64,000 nucleotides of DNA from Neodontobutis hainanensis (GCA_024349245.1 JALDNG010003464.1:17556-81555), one strand, 5' to 3'. Shown: positions 32,941-44,640, numbered from the stretch's first letter. The notes: generated by a model not told the origin, from the sequence alone. Numbers and translations: made by a program.

Positions 32941-35005
32941 CAATTTTGTATCAAACACAGTTTTAACGCACCTAAATCTGAATTTATCAAATCCCACAAA
33001 GCAATGCTCAAAGTATTTATTTTCCAAACCCAAAGATACATTAGAAAACCAACTTATTAACTCGCAATTAAGGACCCCATTTGTTCAGGGTATTTAATTT
33101 AGTGGGGGCTTTTTTCAAGAAGAACAGGCAGCTTTACCATCTGAGAAAATACAGAGCCTCATCCACAACCACAAAAGACTTCAAGCTGTAATTAATGTTA
33201 AAGGTGAAAATACACAGTATTAAGAACTGGGGTATGAAAACTTTTGATCAGGGTCATACTTTCTGTTTGTTATTCTAATTTAAAATGAGTAAGTTGTTTT
33301 ACAATAAATGGCTTCACCCAACCACTAACTATGAGTGAAAGAAAAGGTTTTTGTGTTATCGTTCATATTCTCTGAAAAAAGGCCAAAAAAAATAACAAAT
33401 TCTGAAAAAGTATGTAAACTTATGAGCACAACTGTACGTATATACTCCTAAGGTATATCTTGAGTCTGGAGCATTTTATTGATTATATTAAAGGTGAATT
33501 CTTTACTGATTTTGTGGCGCCCCCTGGAGTCCACGGCGCTCTTAGCATTTGCCAATATTGCCTATTGGCCGAGCTCTGACTTACCAGTTCAACTGCCAAA
33601 GCGAGAGTCTGGGACCAGGTGGACAGAAATCATCATTTCTTGACACAATTTAATCATGAGGAATAAGGCGGCATTCTACAAAAAGCTAGAGGAAGTATGT
33701 TCACAAACACAATAGACACGAGTTCTTTTTACTGATGTTTACTTTGCTCTTGCACATAAATTAAATCTTCACAGTTCACATCGTAGAACTAGCAAACAAA
33801 ATATAACATAAGCATGTTTCATAATACAAATAAACACAAATTACAGATATAGATATTAAACATATACATACAGGGCCGGACTGGGACAAAAAAGGCCCTG
33901 GCCTTTTTGCTCAGACCGGCCCACCACAATCGGTCAGACACAACCAACTACACCATCCTTGCGGTCCCTGTAGATATGCATATCTACTGTTCCATTCCAA
34001 AAAACCCTACAAAGCTGAACTATGTGCCATGGACCAGTGTACCAGGACGGGCAAAGTAGTCTACAGCCTGTTCCTCCCTGTCTCTCTCCTCCACTGCTAA
34101 CTCAACCTGGCTTGACTATACACAAGGACAGAGAGAGAGAGGATTACAATTATTTGGAAGTTATTAAAAGTACACTTAGTAAGGATCCATTTTGGTTATA
34201 TAGTCCTGTATTCTTGAAGAGCAGGATTTCTAGATGAAGTGTGCCATGTTATAAAAGCTAGTTAATCCTTTAGAACCCAATATAATGTGGATGTAGAATA
34301 CTGCTAATTCTAAAAAGAAATGTTTATATTTTTTTTCCAATGAACCAGACAGCAGAAAAACTAGTTTACAGTTGCAAGTATGGGCTACTTTGTTTTAAAG
34401 AGCACAAACCCCTCTTTAATATGACACCAAACAAGATTTACCTCTCATTGTTGAGATACTCCTCTTAAAAAAAAAAAGAAAACCAACCTACACTACCAAA
34501 TTACTCACACAAAACGTCCTAAAATATATGATATTCATATTATTCACTCACCGTAAATATTGCATATTAATGATGTTGGAAATTCACTAGAAACATGAGC
34601 AAATATCTACTTTGTTGAATATACAGCTAAACAAAAATATACAGCTTTCAAAATGCAAAGCGGGTTTTAATTTGAAATTCTATTTGCTCAACATAATGTA
34701 TTTTATAGACAATTAAAATAAAAAGTACTATAGCATCAATTTCTATTAATTAGATTGTCCCACGAGTCTCTAATTATGTGATATGTATTTATCAATAGCT
34801 GATTAATAATATTTTTTTATCTTATGTGAAAAAAAAGTGCTTTTAGTGTTTACACATGGCTATTTTTAATAAATCTATCACAGACACTATACACACTTTT
34901 ATCAACTGACTACTGCTTTTCAAAACAAAATCATTATGATGGTAATATTACAATCGTTATCTGTTGAATATTACTTAGAGCTGGGCAATATGGCAAAAAT
35001 GATAT
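32941..35005. other. Non-coding; one hAT-like terminus near 33871
   Basis: No gene. CAGGGCCGGACTGGGACAAA at 33871 and the following ACCGGCCCACC resemble the terminal region of a fish hAT-type non-autonomous transposon. I could not pair it with an opposite end. The rest is AT-rich and shared with copy B (57093-59153). Confidence 0.4.
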
Positions 35006-35019
35006 ATGATGATTTTCTT

Positions 35020-35665
35020 ATTTCAAGATCAGGAAGCAGTTCTTGACGAACAGCAAGAAGCTAACATTGATAAATCTGTAAAAGAAGGTGAAACAAAGAT
35101 GGCAGAGATGAGGGACATTGTTCAAACAAATTTGTGGCCAAGGTATGGAAAAAGTGAACTTCTTGAGGTTATCCTAGAAGCAGAAAAAACAAAGATAGAG
35201 CGTGTGATGTGCTTGTGGAAAGTGCCAAATTAGAGGGCTATGAAGTGCTCCTTGTTCTCTTGGAAAAGAGAATAAAAAAGGCCATCTCAGCAACGATAAC
35301 ATGGGAGAGAAGGATCCCCATGGGATTAAAGGATGAATTAGATGGAAGAGTCAAAGACTTAAGAGCTTCCTACTACAGGCTTGAATTAGGAGAGCTGAAT
35401 TTGCCACTGCACGGACAATCAATGAGCAAGGCACAGAAGTGAAACTACTACCCCAACCACCAGCATCCACACCAATAGTGAGAATCAAGCCAACCACTCT
35501 ACCTATCTTCAGAGGAAGTAAGATAGGATATCGCAGATTGAGGAAAGACTGGGAAAGCCTGCAAAAAACGGGAGAACCATCCAGATCAACTGAAGTTAAG
35601 AAAATTCTCTCGGATTTGTCATGACAGAATCTCAAAAGACCTTAGACTTTCAATGTACACCACTG
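35020..35665 (+). pseudogene. BEL/Pao retrotransposon gag fragment, copy A
   Basis: Two overlapping plus-strand frames and a third segment encode pieces found together in fish BEL/Pao gag polyproteins. They are an acidic/basic N-terminal part (YGKSELLEVILEAEKTKIE), then EGYEVLLVLLEKRIKKAISA and LKDELDGRVKDLRASYYRLE, then KPTTLPIFRGSKIGYRRLRK followed by DWESLQKTGEP. Gag forms the virus-like particle. Frameshifts near 35215 and 35440 disrupt it. The coding similarity stops at about 35665 (TTANDIF), where the retroposon-like unit begins. The matching pol fragment resumes at 38290. Confidence 0.7.
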
Positions 35666-36875
35666 CCAATGACATATTCTTCCTGATCTTTCCTTATCCT
35701 GCTCTCGGACAAGGCGGACGTTTCATACTGTTCCTCCTGCTTATCTGCTTCTATGTGCTTCTTTGTGCTTCTGTATCGTGTTGTCTCGTCATAAACTTTT
35801 ATTACTTTGACTCTACTGTTTGCTGGGCTACTAAGAAACTGGAAATGGATCTAATTAACTGGTCTCTGAGCGCAATTGATGTTCTGTGTTTAGAAGTCCT
35901 GTACGTTGAGGGCGTGGAGGATTTATTTCTGTCTAAGGATTCATTATAGCCGGGCTCCTGCTCATTGGTCTGGGGACTGCCTTAAACTATTGCAAAAAGG
36001 GTAAGACAGCTGCCTTTAAATCAACCCAACCACTGTCTGTTGAAATTTAAGAGTGCTTCTGTGACGTGAGTAACAAGCTGAAGGTATTACAGCAGGGTGA
36101 TGCAAAGTCCGAGGAGATGATTCATGTCATCTCTTCATGTCATCATCTCATTTTGATTGAGTACACAGTGAAATAAGTGGATATGATCGAGAGTCAGATC
36201 TGTGTGCTTCGCAGTATTACGGGTCTGGTCTCAAAGCTGGATGAAACATCAAAGTTACTTCATGGAACAGATGCACGCATGTGGCGCTGAGAACCAGAAC
36301 TGAATTAATTGACTACGATCCGGATAAATTACCGAAGATCAAAATGGATTAATCACAACTTCTGTCTCATTTACCTATGCCCCTAGTCCCTTCTCTCGAT
36401 TAGAAGCCTGGCCAGCAGCTGGGGTCTTATCTTATCTTGCCCGTACTCCCTGTACTGACATCGAGGACAAGGCCATGGGACTCTCACAATCAGTTCAGCA
36501 AAAACACCTCACAGACGTCTTCCTATCACTCCCCCAACCACCGTCTGCCATTTTGACATCTGTCTGACTCTTTTCGAACTAACCCCCTCCCCTTGTAGCC
36601 ACTGGATAAGCCCGTAGGGGACCACGTGTGTTGTTATCCCATTGTTGTCTGATGTCTGATATGTTACGTATGTTATAACAGCTACTGTAGTTGTGACTAC
36701 GTATGTTGTGTTTTTAACTGCAACTGTAGTTATGTTTGTAAAATGCCTCATTTCATTTTCCTGAAGATCTAGGTGGCGGCAATTGTCCCAGGGTCTCTCT
36801 AAACTGCATTTCATTGCATTATATTTGTACATGTGTAATGACAATAAATTGAATCTAATCTAATCTAAAATATAT
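35666..36875 (+). mobile_element. Retroposon-like unit with membrane-protein ORF and (AATCT)n tail, copy A
   Basis: The unit starts where BEL/Pao homology stops and ends with TAATGACAATAAATTGAATC plus TAATCTAATCT, a tail form seen on fish non-LTR retroposons. Its open frame (to 35949) has one strong membrane segment (FILFLLLICFYVLLCASVSC followed by CLVINFYYF). Downstream in another frame is a second hydrophobic stretch (GLLLIGLGTALNYCKKG), then residues that could form a coiled coil, with stops. I do not recognise the protein. It could be a retroposed host mRNA or the end of an unfamiliar LINE. The unit is present three times in the window. Confidence 0.5.
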
Positions 36876-36924
36876 TAAGAGTCCTGGAGAACAGATATGG
36901 CAACAAGTCAACAGAGTATGTGAG

Positions 36925-38245
36925 CAGTGCGGGCGGTGTGATTTTGCCCGGTGCGAGCGGATTTTTAAATGTTGGAGCGTTGTAATTTTCTCCCGCTCCG
37001 AAACGCTCCACTATCGCTCAATTACCAATCACGAGACAGGAGTTCCAGGACCAAACTACTATTGCATTTGTATTGTTTTATTAGTACTTTCACAAACATT
37101 TATATAAAGTATATATCATGTAATTAATTTATCACATGATTTTAATTATATTTTTAACGACCCCTCGCGGTTTCCACCCGTGCATCTCCATTATATGATG
37201 GATGATTTTATAAGTTGGTAATAAGCAGTAAGCACAGGTAGGCTAAAGACAGACAGAAAAATGGAGTTTCTGGAATATTACCGTAAAGAAGTGGAAAAAA
37301 CATATAAATGTATTATAAAAGGTAGTGATGACAAAGGAGAACGCGAGTGCGGGGAGGTGATTGCAACGTCAAAAGATTCATTGTGGAATCTTAAAAGGCA
37401 CGTGTCAAGGAAACACGATAAAGTTTTTCGCTCACACGTGGAAAAAATATCTGAAGGTTGGTATTATTCAGCTTGAACAACCTAAACCACCATGCAGAAT
37501 TAATACATTTGTAAATATTTTATTGGCATTTAGGCTACTTATTATTTATATTTAATTTTAGCGCCATATTTATGTTCAATTTACCTTTTTTGCAGAGAAA
37601 AAATCACAGGAAACATGTAATGAGACACAGCAGTACATTTAAAGGCTTCTTTCAACAAAGAACGACAAAAATAAATATTTCACAGGAGAGGAAGAGTGAA
37701 CTAGACCAGGCTTTCTTTAAAATGATTTACATGGATTATGAGCCACTCACCAAAGGAGAAAGAAAAGGGATGCGCTATTTTGCGAACATTGCACAGCCTG
37801 GCTACACCCCACCTTGCTATAGCACGGTCCGTGACACACTCATGCCACATGCTTTATTAGAGTTGGAGAACAAATTGCGCGTTCTGCTACAGAACTGCAG
37901 TGGACTCTCAGTGGCCCTTGATATTTGGACGAGCCGACGAGGTCACAGTTTTCTGGGTATCGCGGGAGGTTTTGTAGATGAAAACTTTCAAGGCCACACT
38001 GTTCTGCTGAGTTGTGAACACATTCAGGGACACCACACAGCGAAGCACATTTTTGAAACATATGAGGAGGTCCTGAGACGCTGAAATATTCAGCGTGGTG
38101 TTATCAGAGTAATAACTGACAGCGCCAGCAATATGGTAAAAGCCTTCAATCTGCCTGGTTTTAGCGAATTCGGGGATCAGCTGGACCAAGATCTCGGGGA
38201 CAGGGAGACAGATGGTGAGGGTGATGCTCCAGATGTTGAGCTGTG
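36925..38245 (+). mobile_element. hAT transposon with BED-finger transposase, copy A (truncated)
   Basis: A CAGTGCGG-type terminus at 36925 is followed by repeated GGAGCG/CGCTCC motifs typical of hAT subterminal regions. Exon 1 (37261-37456) encodes a BED zinc finger (YKCII, ECGEVIATSKDSLWNLKRHV, SRKH). After a 139-bp intron, exon 2 from 37596 encodes the transposase with MRYFANIAQPGYTPP, LSVALDIWTSRRGHSFLGIA and HTAKHIFETYEEVLRR. A TGA at 38082-38084 replaces the expected Trp codon. The frame then continues with VIRVITDSASNMVKAF, which carries the second catalytic Asp region. The dimerisation and C-terminal part with the catalytic Glu is missing. The element is inactive. Confidence 0.8.
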
Positions 38246-38289
38246 ATGTACTTAAGATAGGAGACAAGTCAAGGCACTGAAGTTCAATT

Positions 38290-39935
38290 TGTTGAGCCAA
38301 AAGCCAAGCTGACACCTTTGGATCAGAAGGGAGAAGCTATAAAAGCTGAGATCTGTGGTGCTGTATTTATAGCCATGATCAGAAAGTATGTGGAAAAGCA
38401 TGCTTGAATGAAGACTGAGAAATGGTTCCACTGGTTCCAATGGTTCTACTTGACAGTTAAACGTTCTTGGGAGCCATTCAACGAGTCAGTTATGGGTACA
38501 AAACCTTCTTTGCAAATATAGTGGATGAAATCCAGAAAGCTGGACCAGTGAAAGACTGGTGGCGGATTTGTGGAGATCTGAATATAGCTGACATCATGAC
38601 AAGAGGGGGCTCTCCTGAAGATTTGAAGGAAACTTCCACATGGCAAAATGAAAACCCAGGAGGAAAAACCTGTGGTGAACTCAGCACTTCCTTTAAGAAG
38701 GAAGCCCACTGGCTGGGTCAACAATCAAAAGCGCTTTACCAGTGTTACAGTTGACACCACTGGCTGCAAGGTGGGTTAAATGTCTTGCCCAAGGACACAA
38801 TGAAAGTATTCAGGTGAGCGGGTTTTGTTGTTTTGGGTTGTTTCGAGCGGGGATCAAACCTCCCACCCGCCAGTCGAAGGACGGCTGCTCTACCCACTGA
38901 GCTACTGCCAGTCAACTGAGCTACTGCTGCACAGATCTTGTGGATGTAAGAAGATTTAGTAGCCCGTACAATTTGGTAAGAGTCATTGCCTGGGTTTGTC
39001 TAGCTGCCATTACAGTGGCTGAAGAAGAAGAGCCATGTCCTAAACAGTCAAAGTTGGAGGTAACATCAGCCAAGCAAGCTGTGCTGACTGTGAAAGAACA
39101 TAAAGATGCACTAAAAAACCTCTTCCTTGCTGCTCAAGAAAACATTTTTTTCCAGACACCACTCTAAGCAGACTGGTAGTATTATACAAAAATGTAAAGT
39201 CTGGACTGCTAGTTTGGTGGAGGCAGAATTCAAGCGTTCAATGAAAAAGCAGTACCAGTTTTACCTTTTGAGGCATGAGTGTCTACATTGCTGGCACAAG
39301 AATCCCACAAAATAAACCACAAATGAGTGGCAGGAACTTTTCTCCGAATGAGGAAGAAAGCCTGGGTAATAAAAGGCTGCAGACTTAACAAGAAAATAGT
39401 TGATAGCTGTGTGATTTGCAGGTAAAACAAAGCAAAGCTGTGCCAACAAATCATAGCTGACCATCCCCAGCTGCACCTTTAGAATTCACCACCATGGAAC
39501 TGTTTGGTCCTTATAAAGTGAAAGATGAGGTCAAGAAGAGAACTAGAGTCAGTGTATGGGGAATAGTCTGTTGTTGCATGGTTTCCCGAGCCAAACACAC
39601 TGAATTGGTGAGTGACATGTCGTCGGAAGGATTCCTGCTAGCTTATCAAAGGTTCACTTCACTGAGAGGACATCCCAGAACTCAGACTCTGGCACTAACT
39701 TTGTGTGAGCCAAACCTGCTCTAGAGGAGCTTCATAAATTTCTTGACCAACGAAACAAATCTGAACTTAAAGATGCCGCTGCCAAGGGCGGTACAGAATT
39801 GTCATGGAAAATCCACCCTGGAGACTCTCCGCATAGCCAGCAGATAAAGTAGTGAGGTGTTTTCACATGGGAAGAATCCCAAACTTTTCTTTTCATGGCT
39901 GCTTGTGATGTGCTTGTGAAAAAGTTTCTCAGCTA
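38290..39935 (+). pseudogene. BEL/Pao retrotransposon pol fragment (RNase H end and integrase)
   Basis: 38467-38754 encodes RVSYGYKTFFANIVDEIQKA, DWWRICGDLNIADIMTRG and SPEDLKETSTWQ, the end of a BEL/Pao RNase H region. After a SINE insertion, 38940-39170 has VIAWVCLAA and KEHKDALKNLFLAAQE. 39240-39480 has GTFLRMRKKAWVIKG-like sequence and DSCVICR, the zinc-binding part of integrase. 39494-39700 has ELFGPYKVKDEVKKR, VWGIVCCCMVSRAKHTEL and SSEGFLLAYQRFTSLRGHPR, then SDSGTNFV in another frame. The first catalytic Asp (normally DLFGPY) reads Glu. Many stops occur. It is the same element type as the gag at 35020-35665; the hAT and retroposon unit lie between them. Confidence 0.8.
38755..38935 (-). 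mobile_element. tRNA-derived SINE inside the BEL/Pao pol fragment
   Basis: On the minus strand GTAGCTCAGTGGGTAGAGCA resembles a tRNA A box and GGTTTGATCCCCGC a B box, spaced as in tRNA-like SINE heads. The body ends in the common fish sequence TGTCCTTGGGCAAGACATTT. A short duplication of GAGCTACTG lies at its 5' end. It is not a functional tRNA because the anticodon arm does not pair convincingly. Confidence 0.65.
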
Positions 39936-40640
39936 TCCTATTCAAATTACAAAGGCAAATGGCAAAGAAATGCCCTCAAGAGCAAATGGTAAAAGAACAA
40001 AAATCCCAGCCACAATTTTTCATAGAGATGTCAAACACCTTGTCTTTCTACTTTACGCAGAAGAAAAAGTAAAGGAGGAAGGGCTTTTATGACCTCTCTG
40101 GATTTGGTCAACTCTGGAGATCAAGTGGGAGGTGTTGCGCTAATTCTCAGGAATGGGTCTGAAAGGACTACACTTCCCAGAATGCACCAGCAGTAACAAG
40201 CTGGCTGCTTGTCATCAATCAGTAATTGTCACAAATTGAGAGCACCTGCATAAAGCATGGAGGGTCTCATTTATTCAGGAAAAAACGTTGGAAAAGACAA
40301 GCCAAAGCTTTGCATAGGTTCGGTTCAGAGACGTCAATGGTTTGTGAAAATGTTAATTAAATTTCATGTTTGAAATACTGCCTAATATGTTTAATTGTTG
40401 TGTAAATTAATTAAGAAATGCACTGCAGCATTTACCTCATTAATTTTTGTGTTAAATAAGTTGCTAAAATAAATGCATGTAAAGGTACAAATAGATATTA
40501 CAAGTTAAATGTTTAAAATCTGTTTTTTGTATTAAAACTTAGACCTTTTGTAAATGTTTAATCAAAACTCACAAAGAAAATTGACTATTTTGGGACATTC
40601 GAGTTATCCTTGTGTCCTTTGGATGTCATCTGCAGCTGGA
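39936..40640. other. Intergenic, lectin upstream region
   Basis: The tail of the BEL/Pao-like frame fades by about 40090. After that the sequence is AT-rich with no recognised element. It forms the promoter-proximal region of the lectin gene, without an obvious TATA box close to the start codon. Confidence 0.4.
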
Positions 40641-40652
40641 TCTTCTGAAAGA

Positions 40653-42015
40653 ATGCTCTGCCTCCAAGTCCTCTCTACAATGTGTGAGTAGCCTATACTA
40701 CTGCTGCAGTAACTCTTCTCATACACATTATTAGAAAGGGATTAATGTGTTTTTAAACTGTTTTCAGGGTTGGCTGCAACTCTCCTGCTGATCAGAGCAG
40801 GTAAGTCAGTGATTAATGAGTCATGAGATTTGTGTGTTTTGGTGGATTTTTGTGTAATACCTTCACATTACCTCACTGTAAATACAAATTTCATAATTTT
40901 CATTTTTTTCCCTCTTGAGGCTTTTCTGTTGCACAGCCATCTTTTCCAGGACCTCCACTAACTCCATTCTCCTCAAAAAGTTTCCACCTGTGATCGTGAC
41001 AATAATGTTCAGCATCTCAGCTGTGGTAGGAAAATGTTTTAAATGTCTTCTGGGCTCAAACAATAGTGAACTAATGATATGGTGGTTGAGCTGTTCTTGA
41101 TGCTGTCTTGACACAGCTTCTGGAGTCATTGTTGTGCAAAGCGGCTATGTATGGACGTCAGAACAGGAAGGCGTGTAGCAAAGGCAGGCCTGAGGACCAG
41201 CTTTCCAACATCAGATGCTCTCAAACTGGCTCTCTGGACCTCCTCAAGAAAAAGTATATCTTTAAAATGACAGATTCCACATTTTGAAGTTCCCATTCAA
41301 ACATGAGGAACTCTCGGTCTAAAGCTTCAAATTATGAAGCGGGCTACAAGAATTAAATTTTTGTTGTTCCGTACTTTCTGCAGGTGTGATGGAAAGAGTG
41401 TATGTAAAGTGAATATAAATGATTTCCACTTTTCTGATCCCTGCTTTGGCACCTACAAATATCTGGAGACCACTTACACCTGCGTCCCATCCAGTCAGTG
41501 CACTTTTGTACCAAACATACAGAACCCATAAGGCTTTATGAATTCTTTAATCTGATCTGTGTTCCTGTTACAGTCAACAGTGTAACATGTGAGAACTCTG
41601 TGGCCCACCTCCAGTGTGGTATGTTATATTAAAATTGGCTCGTGATGTGCCCACATTAGTTTTGTAATGCCTCACTACATTATCTTTCCCCTGCCTACAG
41701 ACAGAAAGCAGGTGATTCACATCTATAGAACGAATTATGGCCGACGTGACAAGACCACATGCTCTTTAGAACGACCTGCAGCTCAGGTCCAAAATGTGGC
41801 CTGTACAAGCCCTGCAACTCAAGTGGCTGAACTGTAAGGCAATGATAAAATAATATAGCATCTCTTTCAAATGTATGTTCTAAAATAAATGTCTTGAATT
41901 ACTTCACACAGCTGTAATGGGAAGAGGCGCTGCTCTGTAATGGCCAGTAACTCAGTGTTTGGGGATCCCTGTGGTGGGACTTACAAATACCTGGAGGTGG
42001 ACTATTTTTGCAAGT
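40653..42015 (+). CDS. L-rhamnose-binding lectin (two SUEL domains), one 1-nt insertion
   Basis: Eight short exons can be followed. Exons 40653-40683 and 40768-40800 join to a signal peptide (WLAATLLLIRAG). An exon ending near 41028 gives TCDRDNNVQHLSC. 41117-41253 carries VIVVQS, YGRQNRKACSKGRP and CSQTGSLDLLKK. 41384-41493 carries CDGKSVC and DPCFGTYKYLETTYTC. 41574-41618 starts domain 2 (SVTCENSVAHLQC). 41701-41833 has YGRRDKTTC. 41912-42015 has DPCGGTYKYLEVDYFC. The YGR and DPC motifs that build the rhamnose pocket are present in both domains. These secreted fish lectins bind bacterial glycans in mucus, eggs and plasma. The one lesion is an extra G at about 41143-41146 just before the first YGR, shifting frame. 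AATAAA lies at 42344. Confidence 0.85.
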
Positions 42016-42343
42016 GTAAGTGTCTCAACCTCTCAATGATGCATCATTGTAGTGACATGTGTTTTTATGTTGTATAGTATTGGCTCCATTGATTTAAATA
42101 TTCTGTCTTTACCACACTAATGTATTACTACATCAAGGTTTAAAGTTAAGTTTATTTCTGCAGAGCCGTCTGAGTGATCCAAACACTGCGAGGCAGTGTG
42201 AATGTTGTACACACTTCCAAGTGGAAGCTGATCACCTCTTCTGATTCTTTATGATTACTTAATGAAAGTATTGAGTGAGTCTTGTCTTTAGGCTCAATAT
42301 ATAAACTTGGCTCTTTTACTTTTATTCAGTTTTCTGACTTTTC

Positions 42344-42349
42344 AATAAA
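42344..42349 (+). terminator. Polyadenylation signal of the lectin gene
   Basis: AATAAA about 330 bp after the last coding exon of the lectin, in a T-rich 3' region without other genes. Confidence 0.6.
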
Positions 42350-42369
42350 ACTGATTTGCAGAAAATGTG

Positions 42370-43056
42370 ACTGTCTCTTCTGAAAACACAGCATTTATTT
42401 TTGTATATCACAACAGCTGACTCAAATAACTTAACAGAGACTGCATTAGACACCATGCCCTGTCCTTAGACCCTCCATCAGGGTAAGGGGGGAAACTCAC
42501 GGGAGAACCACAGAAGAAGGATCCACTCCCAGGACGATCAGGATGTGTAGAATGTGTCCAGGACAGTTGAAAACAACCAAAATACATGAATTTAAAAACA
42601 CATTGGAAGTGTCCACTGTGTGTCACTTTGTCTACAAAAACTTGATAATTTTGCGTGAGTATATAAACATACCATTTCCTACATTTTTCACATATAATTG
42701 CTTAATGTGAATCAATAAAATTAGCAGTGATCAATCAAAACTAATTTAAGATGGTAAATCAATAGTGAAACTGAGTATTATAAATCAGGATGATCTGTAT
42801 ATTATACAAAAAATCCATTCATAATATGCTGCATTATGTTGTATTTTTGAAATTTGTTACATTGGCTATACACTGCTTAACGTTATGAGCTCACTTATAG
42901 ACATATAGTCTGTTTCCATGATCTCTTTATTCGACTCTCTCCATACATGTCCGTACAGGTACATTCCACTTCACATTAGTTCCACTTTATCCAACAACAT
43001 CTTGAGAAAGGACGAGAGAAAATATATCTTCCTACTTTTGGGAAATTTATTTACCA

Positions 43057-43092
<36 letters not shown>

Positions 43093-43877
43093 GTTCAAGT
43101 GTCAGGCACACAAAAACCCACACTCCTACTGGAATGATCCACAGTATAGCATAAAACCTTTGAATGCATTTTTTTAAGTATAGAACATTGCAAAAATCTA
43201 CATAGTTGTTTTTGTTTTACATGACTGAATCCAAGTTGAAATACTCAAAGAGTAAATAAAGCCTCGTTTGAGTTACTATGTTTCACAGTATGGCATAAAC
43301 AAATCTTTATATAGACAATCAGGCGATGACAACAGGCCTAGTTACAGGTCAAATCTATGGAGGCGAGCCCACTAACAGTAAGAATTCAAATTTGTTAAGG
43401 TAGTTTTTGCAATATGAACACACAATTGAACATTCGTAAATCAAGAACATCTTCAAACACACAAGTGGAGGACCCTTTACCAGAAAAGGTTACATAGAGC
43501 ACCAAAAATGCAACAAAAATGACACATTGGCCTTAAAAAGACCATAATGCACATTATTCACAAAGTGAAAACTAATAGTACCTCGTCAAAGTGAGTCCAC
43601 AAAAAGAGTCCATATTTACAGTAGGCTTACTATCTTTTTCTGGGTTTATTGAGAAAAAACACCTGTGGAATAAAAAGGCATATTGAGCATTTAGACAGAC
43701 TCACTGACCCCGGCTCCGAGCCCAGCCAAGACTCAAAGCCAGACCGAGACTAAGACTGGGTCTGAGCTGGGCTCTTAGGCTAGCTCTGACTCTCAGGCTT
43801 TAGTCCCAGTCCCAGCCTTAGTTGAGGTCCTGATTAGTCCCAGGTCTGAGAAATGGGTAAGCCATATTTACTCACCT
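42370..43877. other. Intergenic; poly-T run and G/C-richer imperfect repeat
   Basis: No gene. A T run lies at about 43061-43087. At 43700-43855 the sequence becomes richer in GACT/CTGAG-like imperfect repeats (for example GAGCCCAGCCAAGACTC and later GTCCCAGTCCCAGCC). Nothing else is recognised. Confidence 0.5.
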
Positions 43878-44640
43878 TTGAAGAAACTCCAGAGTTGAAG
43901 CCAGCTCACAAGGATAATGGATATTAAAACAGTAGTAGCTCCCGAACATGAGGCACACTGCAGTAATGAAGGAGGAGATGTTTGTGTTGATAAGGTTCGA
44001 TCGAGACTCGGCATGTACCTTTTGAGGAATAGAAGGCCTGCCCTTTGAACAAATTATTTAACAGGTCATATTAATAAGTGCTGCACTCACATGAAAAATT
44101 CTATAAACAGTGCAATTAAAAATAAAGGATATTAAAGAACAGACTTACATACAATAACAGCAGGTGTCAAAGGCACTTTCTCCAATTGGACCTCTTCTGC
44201 CAAACAAGTATCTTCTACATGAAAGAACATGGACTCCTTCTCATCAAAGTAGCTGAGCAGAAGAAGGAGCATTTCTGTAACATCATGTGAGCAGCCACTC
44301 TGCAGTCCCGCATCCTCTGAAGCCTCAAATAATTCTGAAGGAACTTCTAGTTTTGTTGACACAAACTGTGGTCATGTATTCGAGAAGCCTTTTCCTCATT
44401 TGCCTCCTCAGTTTTGGGTCTGGCCTTTTCCCCCCCTTTCCAAAGAATGCACCACCTCCTCAGGAAATTCACCCCATGGAATTTCAAAGTGGTCGTCCCA
44501 CTGTGTGTCAAGTCCTGGGGTGCTGGAGGAGGTTGACAATGAACTTGGGGATGAAACAGAGAGCGATGACAGCAATTGGGAAGTTAAGGCTTCCACAGAT
44601 GATGGTGAGCTGTTCTTGGGAGTGTGGTCTTTAAATTACC
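43878..44640 (-). pseudogene. SAMD3-like fish protein fragment
   Basis: On the minus strand, 44408-44596 has EIPWGEFPEEVVHSLERG. 44132-44362 has SHDVTEMLLLLLSYFDEKES and VEDTCLAEEVQLEKVPLTPA. A donor (TAT|GTAAGT) ends that exon. A following block (44040-43878) decodes, with a 1-nt shift, to RYMPSLDR and SFIT...LMFGSYYCFNIHYP, and ends at a donor. These strings occur together in the C-terminal half of fish proteins annotated as sterile alpha motif domain-containing 3-like, a multicopy family of unknown function. The SAM domain itself and most of the middle are missing, and frames are broken, so it is a dead fragment. Confidence 0.55.

Larger units (their letters stand above)
24836..37808 (+). 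repeat. Segmental duplication, copy A (pair with 48955-61964)
   Basis: Homology with copy B starts abruptly at GTCCCCAGGGATTTACT and runs about 13.0 kb. It ends in the hAT transposase at the TACACC of 37803-37808, where copy B jumps to a tandem unit. Differences are sparse single-base changes plus many small indels in homopolymers and microsatellites, so the event is young. The copies are in direct orientation, 11.1 kb apart. Contents: acidic spliced gene, lysine-rich spliced gene, supervillin pseudogene, BEL/Pao gag, retroposon-like unit and hAT. Confidence 0.97.

Noticed and set aside
36509..36844. Minus-strand Thr/Val-rich frame
   Set aside because: It is antisense to the retroposon-like unit and altered by indels between the three copies.
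38755..38935. A tRNA gene on the minus strand
   Set aside because: The A- and B-box-like sequences fit a tRNA-derived SINE; the anticodon and acceptor arms do not pair properly and it is embedded in a BEL/Pao fragment.
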